NCBI GenBank assembly: GCA_000226015.1
Contig: JH152834.1
Coordinates: forward strand, 107,605 to 171,604
Direction of reading: 5' to 3'
From: Mnemiopsis leidyi
Lineage: Eukaryota; Ctenophora; Tentaculata; Lobata; Bolinopsidae
Length of the DNA stretch: 64,000 nt
This document shows positions 43,734-57,922 of this stretch, piece by piece. The notes beneath the pieces are model-generated. The model ran no database searches. It was given only the letters and a program-made list of their open reading frames with translations, and had not been told where the DNA came from. How positions within the stretch are numbered: the first letter of the stretch is position 1; the number at the start of each line of letters is the position of its first letter. Position numbers and translations under genes: made by a program.

Positions 43734-46700
43734 GTCGGCGATCAAAACAGATCGTTTTTAAAACTCATCTTGTTGATCTAGGATTAGAAAATAAGGAAAA
43801 TTATCAACGTCGAAATTCTTCAAGAGACGGATATTTTTGTGTCACGTATAAGCGATTCTTGATATTGGTTGACCAACTCTTGGTGCTCATTGGTCAAATG
43901 CTGTCACACTGCAGACAAAATTTTCGACGTTCTTAAAATTCAACAGCTCTGATCGTGGCTAATGCTCTAGCCACAGAAGTCTAACACAGTCGTACTGGAA
44001 ATGATAGATAGGGTGAAATGTTTGATAGGGTGGGAAGAACATTTGCTCGACACTCGTATGGGGAGAAGAACGTCTTTATTGAAGTAACGAAACGGATACT
44101 GCAACAACAAAAAACATTACAACGACTCACGACAGAAAGTATGCAGGGAGTCTTTACTTAGACTCTCAAATTGTTTGGTAAAAAATAGACTAGACTTCTA
44201 CGGTCCATGGAATGTCGACAATGTAGTTCAAATACAACTCTCGGCAAATAAAAGAGTGGAGAAGTAAGCAAGGTGGGGGTATTACCTCACTTTTTGAGTG
44301 TTTGTTCTAACTGGGTGCAATTACACAAACTTTCTGCGACAATTCTCATTCAGTGCAAAATAAATTGGGCCATGAGGTTCCTGACAAGCAGACAACTTTA
44401 TGGTCTCCAATGCCACGTAATCCACTTGCTTATTGCTGAGTAAGGTAATACTGACAAACTTGGTGAAGAAACCGAGAATAAGTGACTTGCGGGTAATGTC
44501 TCAATTTTACAAGCGCAAGAATAATCAGGATAATGATCCCGCGTCAAATCATTATCCTTTGTTCAGATCCTAAGATACTTTGTTGCAGCTTGGACGCGAC
44601 GTAGGAAATTCCCGTCTTTCGAATTTTTAATTTCGATCTCATGAGGGCGGTCGATTAAATTGAATCTAAGGTTGCTTTCATCCCAGTGAGCAAGAAGTAA
44701 AATAGCCTGGTTAAAGTTTTGAAATTAGCAATCAATCTGATTGAAATTTGACTGAGCACGGGTTTTAAAATCTCAAACAATTACCGTTAGACTAGACGCA
44801 GGTAGTTTGACGTGAGTTCGGAAATCGTTTAATTTCCCGAATCTCCTTATAGCTACCTTTTAGCATCTCAACATAACGCTTACAGTTGAAAAATGCCTGG
44901 TGTAAATTGGAGGACCATTGTCGTACAAATTTGGGTCAATTTGAATGGTATAGGGCACAAAAAGCAGACTATAGGCCGCGCATAAATAGTTGTTTCGCGT
45001 TAAACTGTTCATAATCAAAGCCAGCCGAAGTGCAATAATTGCAAAAGCCAATATAAGTCTAACCACAAATCCTTCAAATTCTAATCGACAATAAGTCGTG
45101 TTACCAAAAATATAGTCTTATGGAAAACTGCTTCAAGCTGTCAATGGTTACTTCATATTTAAGGGCAAAAAGAAAAAAACACAAATTTATGTCCACGAAC
45201 CCAACATTCTGTGAACGTTCGATGAGGTTCTCAGTAAGTATTGGATTTTGTAACAGTTTAGAATTCTTGGTGGAGATTGGGCACCCAACTTAAACATCCC
45301 TTAATCTGAAATTTAAGTGCTAAACCACTGGTAGTTTGGTAAGTTAAGTGTTAAACTATAACTGGTAGTTTGGTGGTACGGGCCGGGTAAAACGTTCTGC
45401 GAAATGGTAGATGGCCTAAAAGAATACAAATAAAGATATGTATGTTAAACACAAAATCACGTAAATTTTCTAACCAGAAGCCATTTTAAATAAGTTTATT
45501 TTTGACAACCTCATTTCATGCGGTACTGACACGGAAACATGTCGATATATCCCTCCAATCTCAATACTCGTGACACAAATAGGACTTATACCTGCCAGAA
45601 AAGAAAGAATTGATGAGCGGTTATGTCGAGCTGCTTATGTCCTCGTTTTATTGGTTTTCTTGAAGTAAAACAGGTAGCCTGTTACCTAGTGATTGTTCAC
45701 TAGAAACTGCACTTCTAATTGAATAACCGCTCGGCGAAGTCATAAACTAATCCTTAGCCATTCCCGCAAGAACCGTATCTAAATATAATGTTATAGCTGA
45801 AGTGCTGAACCTGACTTACTATGTTTCTTCTCACAGTAACGGCCTACTGGAGAAAATAAAGTGGTCCATTTGAGCTCGAATAATGATCCGAGCAAATGGG
45901 AATGCTGTTGTGTAGCCATGGATACGGACTATGATTGTGGTGGTGACGCCAATAAAACTGCGTTTGAACTTTAGTCGCAGTTATAACGATAACATATATA
46001 AAGTTTGGCGGGAAGATATATATCAAAGAGGGATACTGTTTAGACTACAATAGTAATAGCGAAATCACTATGTAAATTTCTAGAAAACATCTGAATATCG
46101 TGGGCCTAAAAAGTCATTCAGTACTACAGAGAGCAGAAAGTTTTGCATGGTGTCACCTATGTTTTATAGAGTTACCTATGCTAGCTCACTGAATATTTCA
46201 ACACAGTGTGCCTCGTAGTCATATTTATATGTTTAACATTTAAATGCTTTAAAGAAAACTTGCGGTCGTCCTCTTTAATGAACATTGTTATTGTTATTAA
46301 ATATTTTAAAGAAAATTTGTGTCTAAATAGTTGGGACATTTAGTTTGACACTAGAGGTTCACTGACTAGGGTTTGTATAACATACTTTGTCATAAATGGG
46401 TTAAGAAGCAAGTACTCAATCCTCCAAATATCTATATATAATTTGATTGCGAATATTGAATCTAGCAATATTCGCAACCAAATACTTGTTTTGGCTAGAA
46501 GTTGAAAAAATTTAGCCAAGAGCCTAGCCCTAGCAAGAAGCAACCTCTTCTCTAAACTGGAAAAAACTACGGCCGTATAGAAAGAAAGAGCCGCCGAGCT
46601 GTAACCCAGTCATCATTACATAACACTACATTGGTACTGTAAGTGTGGTTTTATTTGCAAGTATGTTTATTAAAGTCAAAGTAATCAACGCCTGCTGCAC

Positions 46701-48649
46701 CGCCTCCAAGCGTAACCATACAGCGCATACTGATGTTATTAGATGCAGAGCAATTTTCTATTAACCTTTTTAAAATGCAACTATATAAAAGAGTGGCTAT
46801 AAAGTTTATTTTGATCATTCTTATGATAGAAAATCATTTTTGGAGCCGGTTTAATAAAATTTAATCACAAACACAAATAATCAATATAGAAACTAACTTC
46901 AGAAAATATTTTTTAATGTTAAGCTCGAGAAACTAAGAAACCAGCCATTATATCGAAGTTCTAAGAAGTAAGCGTAATCAAGTTGAGACCGAATGATGTA
47001 AAATTCGCATTTATACATAGCTGGAGAGTATGTACGAGCCTTAAAGTTCGTCACGAAAATTTCTCAGAGTTCCGCTTTAAGGTTTGTTTAAAAGTTTAAA
47101 CATTTGGAGTTGGGAAGTACCTACTACACTGAACAAATCTTTTAACTACAACGAGACAAAACATTATCATACATATGTCGAGGCATAATATATGCTGGAA
47201 TGTATAATTCTGACTACAAGTACGTGACTTCTAGTACATTAACATGCACCATGTCAGGTTACCGGGACAACTTCTACCTGGCATCATGTCTGATACAGAG
47301 CTCCTTCTGAAAATATCGAACATTCTAGAACATAGGCAGAAGTGACAGCTACGTTGTGATTAGGACAACTAGGATCCCTTATCGAGCTCCAACGTCTCAA
47401 GTCGGGGCGAATATGACACCCTTTTTTAGTCCCCGTTCAAACGTAGAGATTATCATTGGCTTCCTGTCTAACTCTACAACCAATTTCTATTCAAGGCCGA
47501 GTCACAAAGCGCTGAATTCTAAAATAACTTAGACGCCAGGAGAACAGCTCTAAAAATATTGTAGCTGACATGGTAAGTCGATACGGGTTACAAGGCTACT
47601 AGACTGGCTCTTTGTTTTTTTACCTCTAGTTCTTTTTAACCTACTTCAACATCTTGCCTCGTTTAGACGGATTAATGATCTCAATTGTTTGACTAAATTC
47701 AAATTACTATACAACAAGAAAAAGGTATCATTCAAACTTAACCGAATAATTAACTTGTTTGACACGGCAAACTGTAGAGTAACCATTATAGGAATGATAT
47801 CAGTTGGTGAATTGTGAATTACTTATCACCATACAAGTGCAGTTGGGCCCAAAAAGTTATCAGAGCTTTAAGCTAAGTTTAAGGCACCACCAGCGAAATA
47901 AAACAATAAACATGCCAAACATGGCCCGACTTTGCAGCGAACGATCATATGCCAGTCAAACTAAAGCTCCCCTATTCTAGGTCATAGGTCAAAATCGAAA
48001 AACCCATTAAAATTCTCCACGCATCGTAAACGGTAGACTATAACAATTCACCTAAACAATAGAACAATCAAAACATTAACAACACTGAGTTCTCCACATC
48101 TGATATTGATACGATCACGTTGAATTTATCGACTATATCAATTAAGACCAAACATCAGATCTAGACACACTCAAATCTGTGATGAATAACTCTCAACTAG
48201 AACAACGCCTGGTATATTTATCATTTCGTTTCGTGTGGTCGCCATATTTCCATTCTCCTTAAGCCATCAAAATTCCGGAATTTCGATAGCCCTTAAACAT
48301 ATAAGTCAGTCGGTGATAACATTTTTTTCTATACTACTTACGAGTTTCTGCTGGCAACTTTACACTGCATCAAAAAAATCGGAATACAAAAAAGTTCAGA
48401 TAGAGACCCACGTTAAATTCTATTCACTACAAGAAAGGAAAGGATGGGATATCTAGTTGGTGTTTGGTAATGCATCAAAACTTGCAAAATCCAAATATGA
48501 TTTCGCAGCAAGCAGCCGTCCGCTCAAAATGTCACGTTATGTTCAACTAAAATTCAAAATTCAACTAAAAGAATCCAATATATCTCCATTCTCCAGCCAC
48601 CTTTTCTCAGATTTCAAATTGGACACGCACCAAAGTACCCACCTCCCTG

Positions 48650-48664
48650 CCCCCCCCCCCCCCC
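48650..48664. repeat. poly-C run (15)
   Basis: Fifteen consecutive C, rare in this AT-rich sequence; length may be unreliable. Confidence 0.9.
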
Positions 48665-51449
48665 GCTCTACTCCCCCATATTGACGGGGAGATGTTTACT
48701 AAATAAAATAGACGGGCTCAACTGACTACTGCAATGCTAACGAACATTTCAGGATTAATATCATAAAAATACAAGTGTTGTTCTGAAGTTTGACAAATTG
48801 ACATGTTGGAACAACAGCATCGTCAAATACAAGGCAACTGTTCCTCGTTCTTTAATCATAATATGTTCATAGCGACCTCCTTGAAGAATTTAAGTGACAC
48901 AGAAAATGAAAGCTTGTACGTGCTTACTGACAGTGTACAAGTACTAGTTCTGCGATCAATCATGATGTTATTGTGAAGTTCAAGCGGTTAACCGAAAATA
49001 GTTCTAGATATTGTGTAGCTGAATGCTCAAAACAGATAATAATAGCCCAGCATACCAAGTTAAACCCTGATATTCCAGGCTTTAACTAGGGCGATCTCAC
49101 CTGGCAGAGCTCAAGTTCGCGTTTGGTTGTCATTTTCATGAAGGAAACTATATTAATGAAAAATACGCTTATCGTGGTTTAACAAATCATTTGTCTTCCA
49201 TAATCCATTACAAAATCGAGAAAACGAGGCCAGAGCTCGATCGCTGATGAAAAGATGAGGCAGGACCTAAAACGACGCGAACTCAAGAACTTAAATTTAA
49301 TTACATATGGCAGACTAGAGCATAATAATCGAAGTAAGGCGGTCTTTCGGGCGGTCTTTCGCAGAGGCTTGGGATCGATTTAGATAGCAAGGCTTCCCTG
49401 TAATTAATTTTAAGCTAATTTATATTTTATCACAAAGTAATTGGCACATAATCAAAGAATATGATATAGCAACAAAGTTATCAACTTAAAGTCACTCAAA
49501 TGTGGTATGCTGTTGAACATATATTGTTCGATATATATAGTTCTATAGTTGAGGTTTGTGTATCAAACATTCGCTTGAAGTTAAACGGCAAAGAAAGGAC
49601 AATTGCTCTGAAGTGATTTCATGGTTTAATAGTTCAATGTAGGCAGCGACCCGGCACGACAAGAGACTAAGAGTTACTGAGGGGTTTGAACTTTATTGCC
49701 TGTCAAGATTGTTAGAGTTCGGGTGTTAAGATTGCCCATCATGGTGGAGGAATCAATTGGCCGGAAAATAACTAGACCTGGTGATTCGTAGAACATTCAC
49801 AGCGTCAAATAAATATTCAAGTTTATATCACAATTCACATATCGCCGAATAAAAGTTGAACCACGATTTCGGAGCATAATTGACGGAAAAACTGTCGAGG
49901 AGCTACTGATATGAGTTTACGATGTTTCGTAAGTTTTGGAAGGTGGCCACTACAGTGCATACTTATATACGGCCACCTAAATAAAGTCTTCGCGAATAAA
50001 TTTCCTTCCAACTCGAAGTCGTACGATAATTAAGAACTAAAAACACTGAACACTTCAACATATAACATATTGAATCAGACCATAGCCCATCAAAACACTT
50101 GTATCGAAGAAGGCTGCGGGAGGTCAACGTTTTGAATTTTAAAGCTAAGGTTAGACAAGGTGTCTAGAACCATCGACAGGTGACAGGCCACAACTAATAA
50201 CTATTTCCTCTACCGCATAGTGAGCACTACATGGTGCAGATAGAGTGGCGGGGCACTTCGTTCTACAAAACAATATACACGTCTACGGTTTGACATCAAC
50301 AAATAGTCAAGTACTAGTGTAGATTGTTCGTATAAGCAGCTTGATAGAATCGTACAAACGTGTGGCATGTGAATTAAGGTTTAGCCGGGAAAGCGGACCA
50401 ACGGATCCTAACTCAATATCCAATCGTCATTGCATATTGCCGACGTGCACCAAGGGGTCCACCTTCATTTCCAAGTGATAATGTGACTGGTTTGAATGAC
50501 CTTGAGAACAAAATCATGTTGGAGAGGCTCAGGTGTAGCATATAGACCGATTTCAAGAAATGCTGCTTCATTAATTTACATCAAAAGTATAGGCTTCAGC
50601 TCCATTTTATAAGGAGTAAGGTAATCTGGTAATGTTATAAAACGGTTTCCGGATGACCATAGTCGACAACTTTGGGCCACAACTTCAAAACCATAAAAGG
50701 TTTGCTTAGCAGTTCATCGAGGGCCCCAGAGGGTAAGATAGAGTAATTATTACCGATTATTTCTCAGACAATATAAATAATTTTCCCAATTGCTCACTAG
50801 ACGTCTGGACGGCAATATTTATCTTACGACAAGGCTCTTTAGACAGCAACGATGGTGGTGAAGATTAGAACAAGGTAGAAATTAATTGATTTGAAGAAGT
50901 GATGACATGGCGCGTCTTTGTCACACGTACTCGATAAGCAGCAGCTGCAGAACTTAATTGACAATTATTGTTGATATGCACTCGTCCTCTCAACATACCT
51001 GGAGTTTAACTTTGCAACTATATCAACAGTAAATATATGGTGAACAATTGATATTTGTTGTATGTATTATGTGTATGCATGGCTGAAGAGGCAACTTATC
51101 CATGTGTTCATAACACATATACTGAGCTAACAATTAGACTGTAATTTCTAATTACCCAAGTGTTCTGTGCTATGTCTCTAAGTTTGGGTGGCATACCTCC
51201 GAAATGTTCCTTGAAACTGAAAGTGCAATTAACTGACCTTTACAGCAAACCGTTCATTTACCACACCCAATATTTACAGATGTAACCGGAAGACTACTTG
51301 CTATCTAATTACCTTACCACTAACTTTGGCCTAATAATTAGCTAGGTTCAGAGAACAAAGCTTTAATGTTGCTCCGTAGGCCCGTTAACCACCAAAAAAT
51401 CGCTTGTTTCTTTACATTTTCGCATGCCAGGCAACCTCGGCAGAATTGT

Positions 51450-51690
51450 ATGTGTTTCTCCAGCTGATCTGGAACTGTTTCTCCAGCTGATCTTGAACTG
51501 TTTCTCCAGCTGATCTGGAACTGTTTCTCCAGCTGATCTGGAACTGTTTCTCCAGCTGATCTGGAACTGTTTCTCCAGCTGATCTGGAACTGTTCCTCCA
51601 GCCGATCTGGAACTGTTTCTCCAGCTGATCTGGAACTGTTTCTCAAGCTCTTACTGGAACTTTTTCTAAAGCTGGAACTGTTTCTAAAGC
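51450..51690. repeat. 23-bp minisatellite, GTTTCTCCAGCTGATCTGGA unit
   Basis: About nine copies of a 23-bp unit with core TTTCTCCAGCTGATCTGG, each unit holding the palindrome CCAGCTGATCTGG in part; right-hand copies decay. On the minus strand it produces an apparent 127-residue frame only because a 23-bp unit cycles through three stop-free frames. Confidence 0.88.
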
Positions 51691-54600
51691 TGGAACTACA
51701 AGATTCACAAAAATCTACCAAGCAAAGGGGCCAATAATTTGAAAATTGAAGTAAGACACGAAAGTTATGGCATAGATTCTTACTTAAAGATACATTATGC
51801 CGTCATTCATTAAATTTGGTGATAGATTGAAACGCGATTCTCATTAGAGAACTAAGATGAGGCTATAATTAATCCTACTGACTTAGCGAATAGCAATTGC
51901 AGATTAGAATCATTTATCATGAATCTATTAAAAAGGCAGAAAAATGAAAAGTACTGAAAGCACATATCGAAAAAAAGTGCCGGGCGGATTGGGCGGAAGA
52001 TCCTGATTACGATGCTCATGATGATGTACTGTGGTATTAATATCAAATATAGAAGAGCCTAGCGGGTTTTCCCAATAACCTGGCCCGGCTTCTCAGGAAC
52101 TAGCTCACCTGAGAGAGGCATTATAGGCGCATATTGTGCCTGGGGGACCTGCTTGCGGCTGCTATCTCATTATCGATATCACAACATGTACTGCACCGCG
52201 CTTGAGCCTTGTAGGGGGGTTGGTAGACATATATAGATACGAGTTTGATGTTGAAGAGCCTGGACTCAGGCAGCACACTTGGTAATCCTAATCCGGCCTT
52301 TACCAGGTTAACATGCATATTACATCCGTCTGGACATCATTGTGCCCCGAATGTCCTCATTTCCACCATTAGACAGGGCCCGTACTGTGTGATCATTAAA
52401 ATTCATCAAACAGGGTAGTCAAGTGCGAGTACTTGGTAACAGGAACGGATAGCAGGGATCCAGATTTAAAATAGTCAAACCAATATTCCATTATTTTACC
52501 TATATTGTGATGTCTATTTGAAGTGTAAAGAAAAAGAAAGTTGGCAGTGTCCGGCTAAACTGAAGAGGTTTCCGTGATTTACAAGCAGTCAAGGTAATAT
52601 TGATCGTATGCAAAGTCGGTATAACTAATTCTATGATATGCATGCAAGTTGCAATGCACACATACTCCAGCTACTTATAACCATCCACGTAACTCTAATG
52701 GTGCTACAACATCCAGGTCCTTGGATCATCTCCTTCAGATACAGTTTGGGAGTGGAGAAAAATGTTTATAGAATAATACTTATACTTCACTTGAGTCTTG
52801 AGTCTTACCAATTCACTACGAGAACACCTTCATAGTTCATAGGCAAAAAGTAACAATGATACCCTATCACATACAAAAAGGGGGCTAAGATATCAAAGCA
52901 GACAACATATTCCGTCCAGTGTAAAAGAAGTGAAGTTGCGACTCTCAGACCAGCAGGGCTAGTAACATGGAAGGACCTACACGTGGAACTAATGACAACT
53001 GTCAGAGAGTAAGTGTCACAGACTCTGGGTAAGTGGAAGGTGGTGATACCAGTACTGTGTTTTGGCGGTGGAAACAGAAGAGTGAAATACCTGAGTATCG
53101 CGAGACTCTTACAGTTAACAACCTAAATACTTGCACTCGTCCTAGCTGAAATCGCACATAGTGCAGGTCATTTTCATCCCCGAGAGGAGACTTCGAGGGC
53201 TTTTCAGATAGTTCATAGAAATCATCTCGAGGTTGGTTTGAGTGGCTTAAATACAGATTAATTGATAATAGTAATGATAGTAATGAGGTATGACGAGGCA
53301 CTGAAGCAGCGATACGACATATCTCAGGGTGGTCAGCTATGTCTCAACTAGTTTCGACAATATATGAATATGTCAATATGCCATCCTGCAGAGATAGGTT
53401 GTTATCCGTATCACAGCCTCTGGAGGGCTTTACAATACGTCATCATTTGACTTTACTCATGAGATGATTGCAGCTACATCATATACCTGCTGGAAAACCG
53501 CTTGCTTGATCTGATGATCAACAACATAATGCAAATCGATTCAAACAAATCATGAACGTATAGAGTTGAATGTTAATGATAATGGTATTTTATGATGTTA
53601 CATTTGGGCTATTTTATTTCCCTGTCTTAACCAAATGGATTAAAATTATTGTTTAATTGCATGTACTGTGAAATAAACAATTAGATCATATAAATTGTGA
53701 ATTTAGAATTCGTTATTCGCCAGAATCAAGAAGAACGAAATCACAGAAAATGAGTATTTCTTAGCCGTCAAAACAAATAATAACTTAAATAATAATTGTT
53801 GATCCAAAAGGATTTTATGAATTTCACATACTGATTTGCAATATTGCTCATGTAAACTGGCTTGTTAACGTTATGTAAAGTAACAAGTGTTTTTCCTGCT
53901 AAGATTAAGCGAATTAAAGTTTTATAAATCGAGTTTCTTCTTCAGGATTCTTGTCGATTCTGATATAGGAGATTGTGCTGGTTTTCCTATTCATCATACT
54001 AGGTACTTGTTGTTTGTTTTTCACCAGCAAATTCTACCTTTGACGGTAGTTATATTTTCCCTATTCAAACCCAATTTTCAAGTAAATCTTTAACATCAGA
54101 AGTAAATCTTTAACATCAGACTGAATCCAAGTCATCATCGTCATATTGCTTACGGATCCAAGAATTACTTTCTTACGATTAAACCGAGCTTTATGAATGT
54201 AAATGGAGTTCATAAATTACTGAAAATTTCACCAAATAGTCGGAGGAAATTGCCGATAGGCCAATAGGGCTGATAAAACTGGTGTGATATGAAAGCAACA
54301 AGCTTAAAGTTAAGCTGATAAGTTGAAGTACAGCAGTGAAGTAATGAGGATCTTGGTGTTTAATTTGAGAGAAAACACAGCTGTTTATATCTAAACCAAT
54401 ATATAAACTGTAAAGTTTCAGCTGAAAGTAATACCTTTAAAGACTTAAACTTAAAGTAAAACTAACTTCTAGAGTTCAGGTAACTGATCAGGCAGAAAAA
54501 AGATAGTTTACTACCTCACATAAATAGGCTTGACGATCATCTCGAAAGATATTCCCTTAATGGCCCAACTTAATTGGTAATATTTGGACGATGAAATGGC

Positions 54601-55374
54601 GGGCATGTCAAATTTACTAGAGAAATTGGCCGCTTCCACTTCTATATTAACTCAAATACGTGGTCACATGGAACGACAAAACGCTGGGGAACACAAAAAC
54701 TGACTTTGAGCTGAAATTTCGGCAAATGCTAGGTCTAGCCGGGTCAATATCGCGTATTGACATTTCATTGTCACATCCTTAACATGAGAGATCAGCTCAA
54801 TACTTGGTGTTCTACAGCGTAATTGTGACAGACTTTTCCACTGATTACATATCTCGTAACTCAGTATTGAAGGATTGAGTGAATCGCTAAGATGGGTGCT
54901 TGAAGTACCGGACCGAATGAAATTAGACCTGCTGAACGGGATTACGTATCGGATATTGACCTGTCAAAGTTTTGTGAGAGGTGTATTTAGTGTTAATCGG
55001 TCTAAACAGTCACTCCTTCAGTGGTTCAGTACGCATCGGGACAAGAGTATGATTTTACTGAGGGTTTTAGTAAGCACGAAGCACCGGTCACTCTAGAATC
55101 TAACAATTCGGCACTAATTGTCCACTGCCTTGAGCCTCTGCCAGTATAAAATCTATCTTTATATCATATATGTGTAATTCGTGCCGTAAAATTATAAATT
55201 GTTTTACTAATAGATTGTTTTACTAGTTAGAATCTTCGGGATATTATACGTTTTCAGAATAAATTCAGATGGACAGTAATTGGTATCAGCGAAGAAATTT
55301 CCAAAAATACAATATACAAATACATTAAGAAGACGATTACCCCTCACAGATGGTGACACGAGTGGCAAGTCATG

Positions 55375-55424
55375 CAAATATTACGGAATGCAAATATTAC
55401 GGAATACAAATATTACGGAATACT
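55375..55424. repeat. 17-bp tandem repeat x3
   Basis: GCAAATATTACGGAAT-type units three times in direct order. Confidence 0.75.
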
Positions 55425-56287
55425 AACAGGTACCTACAGGCAAAAAGAGTGAAGTTTCCATGATCCGTGACTAAACCCAGCTGATACGATTCCCGTTCCG
55501 CGGCAACTATTGGACGGTTTTGTAACTACTAACTGCACATGATTAATGATCTGTTTATCCCGGAGCAGTGATGCGCTTCCTGCACGTGGACGACCTGGCT
55601 TTGCTGCTTGTAGTTAGGGTATATGCCTTGATTTGATTTGATTACAGAATTTCGAAAGCTTTTGACTTCATCACCATTATAATATAACCAAGCGGAGTAA
55701 AGGTGTTGCAATGACTATTCTGGCGTTTTTCTACTTTTTGCTTATTCCATCTATTGAGACAAGAATGCACGACTTATCCAAACATTCGGGTGTGGTAACA
55801 GATGCTGGAAACACGTACAGCTTCTAGCACTCGCATTGTAAAATATAAACGGGGGCAAAGCAACGCCTTTTTGCATTTTTACACTTATTTAAGCGGGACT
55901 TTAACCGGAAAGGAAAAGCTGAAAAGAAAACGGCGCAAGAAGATGAAGATCGAATTTGACATGTATTTGATTTGAAAGCCGAAAACAAAATCTCCAGAGC
56001 TCTTTGGACTAACCCTTAAAGTTAAAGCCTGGATTTACGAGGTTAAACTAAGAGCTTGAGAAAAATATTACATTATTTTTGAAGGCGACGGACCTAAACA
56101 AGGGGATTAAGTGACACGAGGCTCATGGTTTTTGTTATTACAAATTCCTTATCCAAATTCCTTATCCAAATCCACTTATCAGACAAAATGTTATCAGCGT
56201 CAAATTTCGAACACAAATGATATCTGAATCAGTCGTAGGGTGTCATTCAGTCTCTCTCATTCAGTCTCTATGTGATCTTTATAGAGT

Positions 56288-56422
56288 TCAAATTTCTGAT
56301 TAGACTCGTATTCGTAAGGAAAAATGAAACAGTCGATTAACAACTGTATCATTTCAGTTCAAGTTTCTGATTAGACTCGTAAGGACAAATGAAGCAGTCG
56401 ATTAACAACCATATCATTTGTC
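56288..56422. repeat. two-copy direct duplication, about 70 bp
   Basis: AGTTCAAATTTCTGATTAGA, CTCGTA, AAGGAAAAATGAAACAGTCG, ATTAACAACTGTATCATTT at 56288 recurs from about 56358 with minor changes. Confidence 0.8.
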
Positions 56423-56567
56423 ATCATCGCGAGTTCAATCAGTAAAATTGAACACCAAGAGTTTAGAAAATATTAGAAATATCTGAAAAGACGCTTGTGG
56501 GAATGTGGTGACCAGGCAACCGCTCACGGCTCAGCATTGTACATGTAGAGTAGGCCGAACAGCATGT

Positions 56568-56631
56568 AATTGTTATCAGATATTGGCCGACAATTTATAT
56601 ACAAAAAGTCGGCTGATATCTGATAACAATT
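56568..56631. repeat. hairpin with 24-bp arms
   Basis: Left arm AATTGTTATCAGATATTGGC(CGAC) and right arm its reverse complement with two mismatches, separated by a 16-base AT-rich loop. Strong stem; could be a MITE or a transcribed hairpin. Confidence 0.8.
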
Positions 56632-57834
56632 ATATCGGATAGAAGTCAGGGTATTCCAGGTTGAAGAGACACGGGTGATCTTCCTTCACGGAATAATGTC
56701 ATTTTGTTCTTCCTCCTAACTTCTTATTAAATCTTACAACGTAGATTACAATTACCAATTTAAATGCAGAAGGCGAGTGACAAGATATGATTAGGACGAT
56801 AGGCGATAGCCAGAAGCACTGACAGTGATATGATAACGAGAGTCGAACTTGGTCACTCCACAAAAACATAAACCTTTTTATATTGTATTCATTATTCTGA
56901 ATTCTTGTGAGCCAATTAAATGTATCTAATATTGTATTTGTTCTACGTGAGTAATGGAAGTAACATCAACCCCAAGTGATTCTCAGGCACGACCAGTGGC
57001 ATCCTATAAAAGTCCAGAAACTTTAATCTGGAACTTAATTACAGACTTTGAGCAACATGAACAGTGAACACTGAAAAAGGTTCCTATAAGCACGAATACC
57101 AATAATGTAAAATTCCGCGGGTGGTCAATTTAACGCACATTTAAAAATCTATTTTAAAATCTTGCCGTACCTAATGAAATAGAATTTGTCTTCTTCCCTC
57201 ACTCGACCATCTTCCACCAACACCTCGTGTTCAAGTTCAAAGTTTCATCTTCATTTTTTCTTTTCCTACCCCAATATCTTTACCCTCCTCATCAATACGC
57301 AATACTCTCTCATCACATACAGATTGCAGGGGAAGAAACAATATGGCCTGAATTATAAGTATAACGGTGGCGGAATTTTTTTTCAGATTTATCACTTCAC
57401 CATTGTCTTCACTTCTGGCCCCTTCATAGTTCAGACTTAAACTTGATTACACTGAATGACTAAAAACGCCCGAAAATAAAAAACAAGATAATATGCAATA
57501 CGATAAATCTAGGGTTATAAGCTTATTATAGACTTATTATAGACTTAAAACAGTTTTTTTTGTAAAGCTAAACAACGACTGTAAGTGCAATTTAAAAGTT
57601 CATCGTCTGACGTGACAACGGCAGAACGGCACGTACCCGATGAAAGACACTTATTCACACTTTTCTTCAAAGGTCCAAAATCTGTATAGCACAGAACAAG
57701 CTAAGTTGCCTGCGGCTAGCGAGCCATCACGCTGAAAACTCTGATTTGAAACTATTCGGTATGTTGTGTTTTACTGTTCAATTTGACGGGCATTTTAACG
57801 CTGGAAATGGAAGGAACCTAAGTTATTCAGTAGT

Positions 57835-57922
57835 ACTAGTACCTACACTTACGGTACTTACAGTTACAGTACTTAAACTTACAGTCCTAACTTACATTTA
57901 CAGCACTTATACAGTTACAGTA
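57835..57922. repeat. CTTACAGTTACAGTA short tandem repeats
   Basis: Degenerate units of CTTACAGT, CTTACGGTA and AGTTACAGTA. Not coding. Confidence 0.65.

Noticed and set aside
44860-45066. Hydrophobic minus-strand frame (68 residues) as a membrane protein exon
   Set aside because: No splice sites or neighbouring exons and no family resemblance; AT-rich DNA gives such frames by chance.
51338-51721. 127-residue minus-strand frame with NSSRSAGETVPDQLE-type repeats
   Set aside because: The 23-bp minisatellite is stop-free in all three frames; no start context, splice sites or flanking coding signal.
53002-53301. 99-residue minus-strand frame with hydrophobic start
   Set aside because: It begins with GTG rather than ATG and has no supporting exon or motif.
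57175-57245. Minus-strand exon-like stretch FELEHEVLVEDGRVREED ending at GTACGG
   Set aside because: It looks coding by eye, but there is no good acceptor before it and no neighbouring exon; kept out as chance until transcript data exist.
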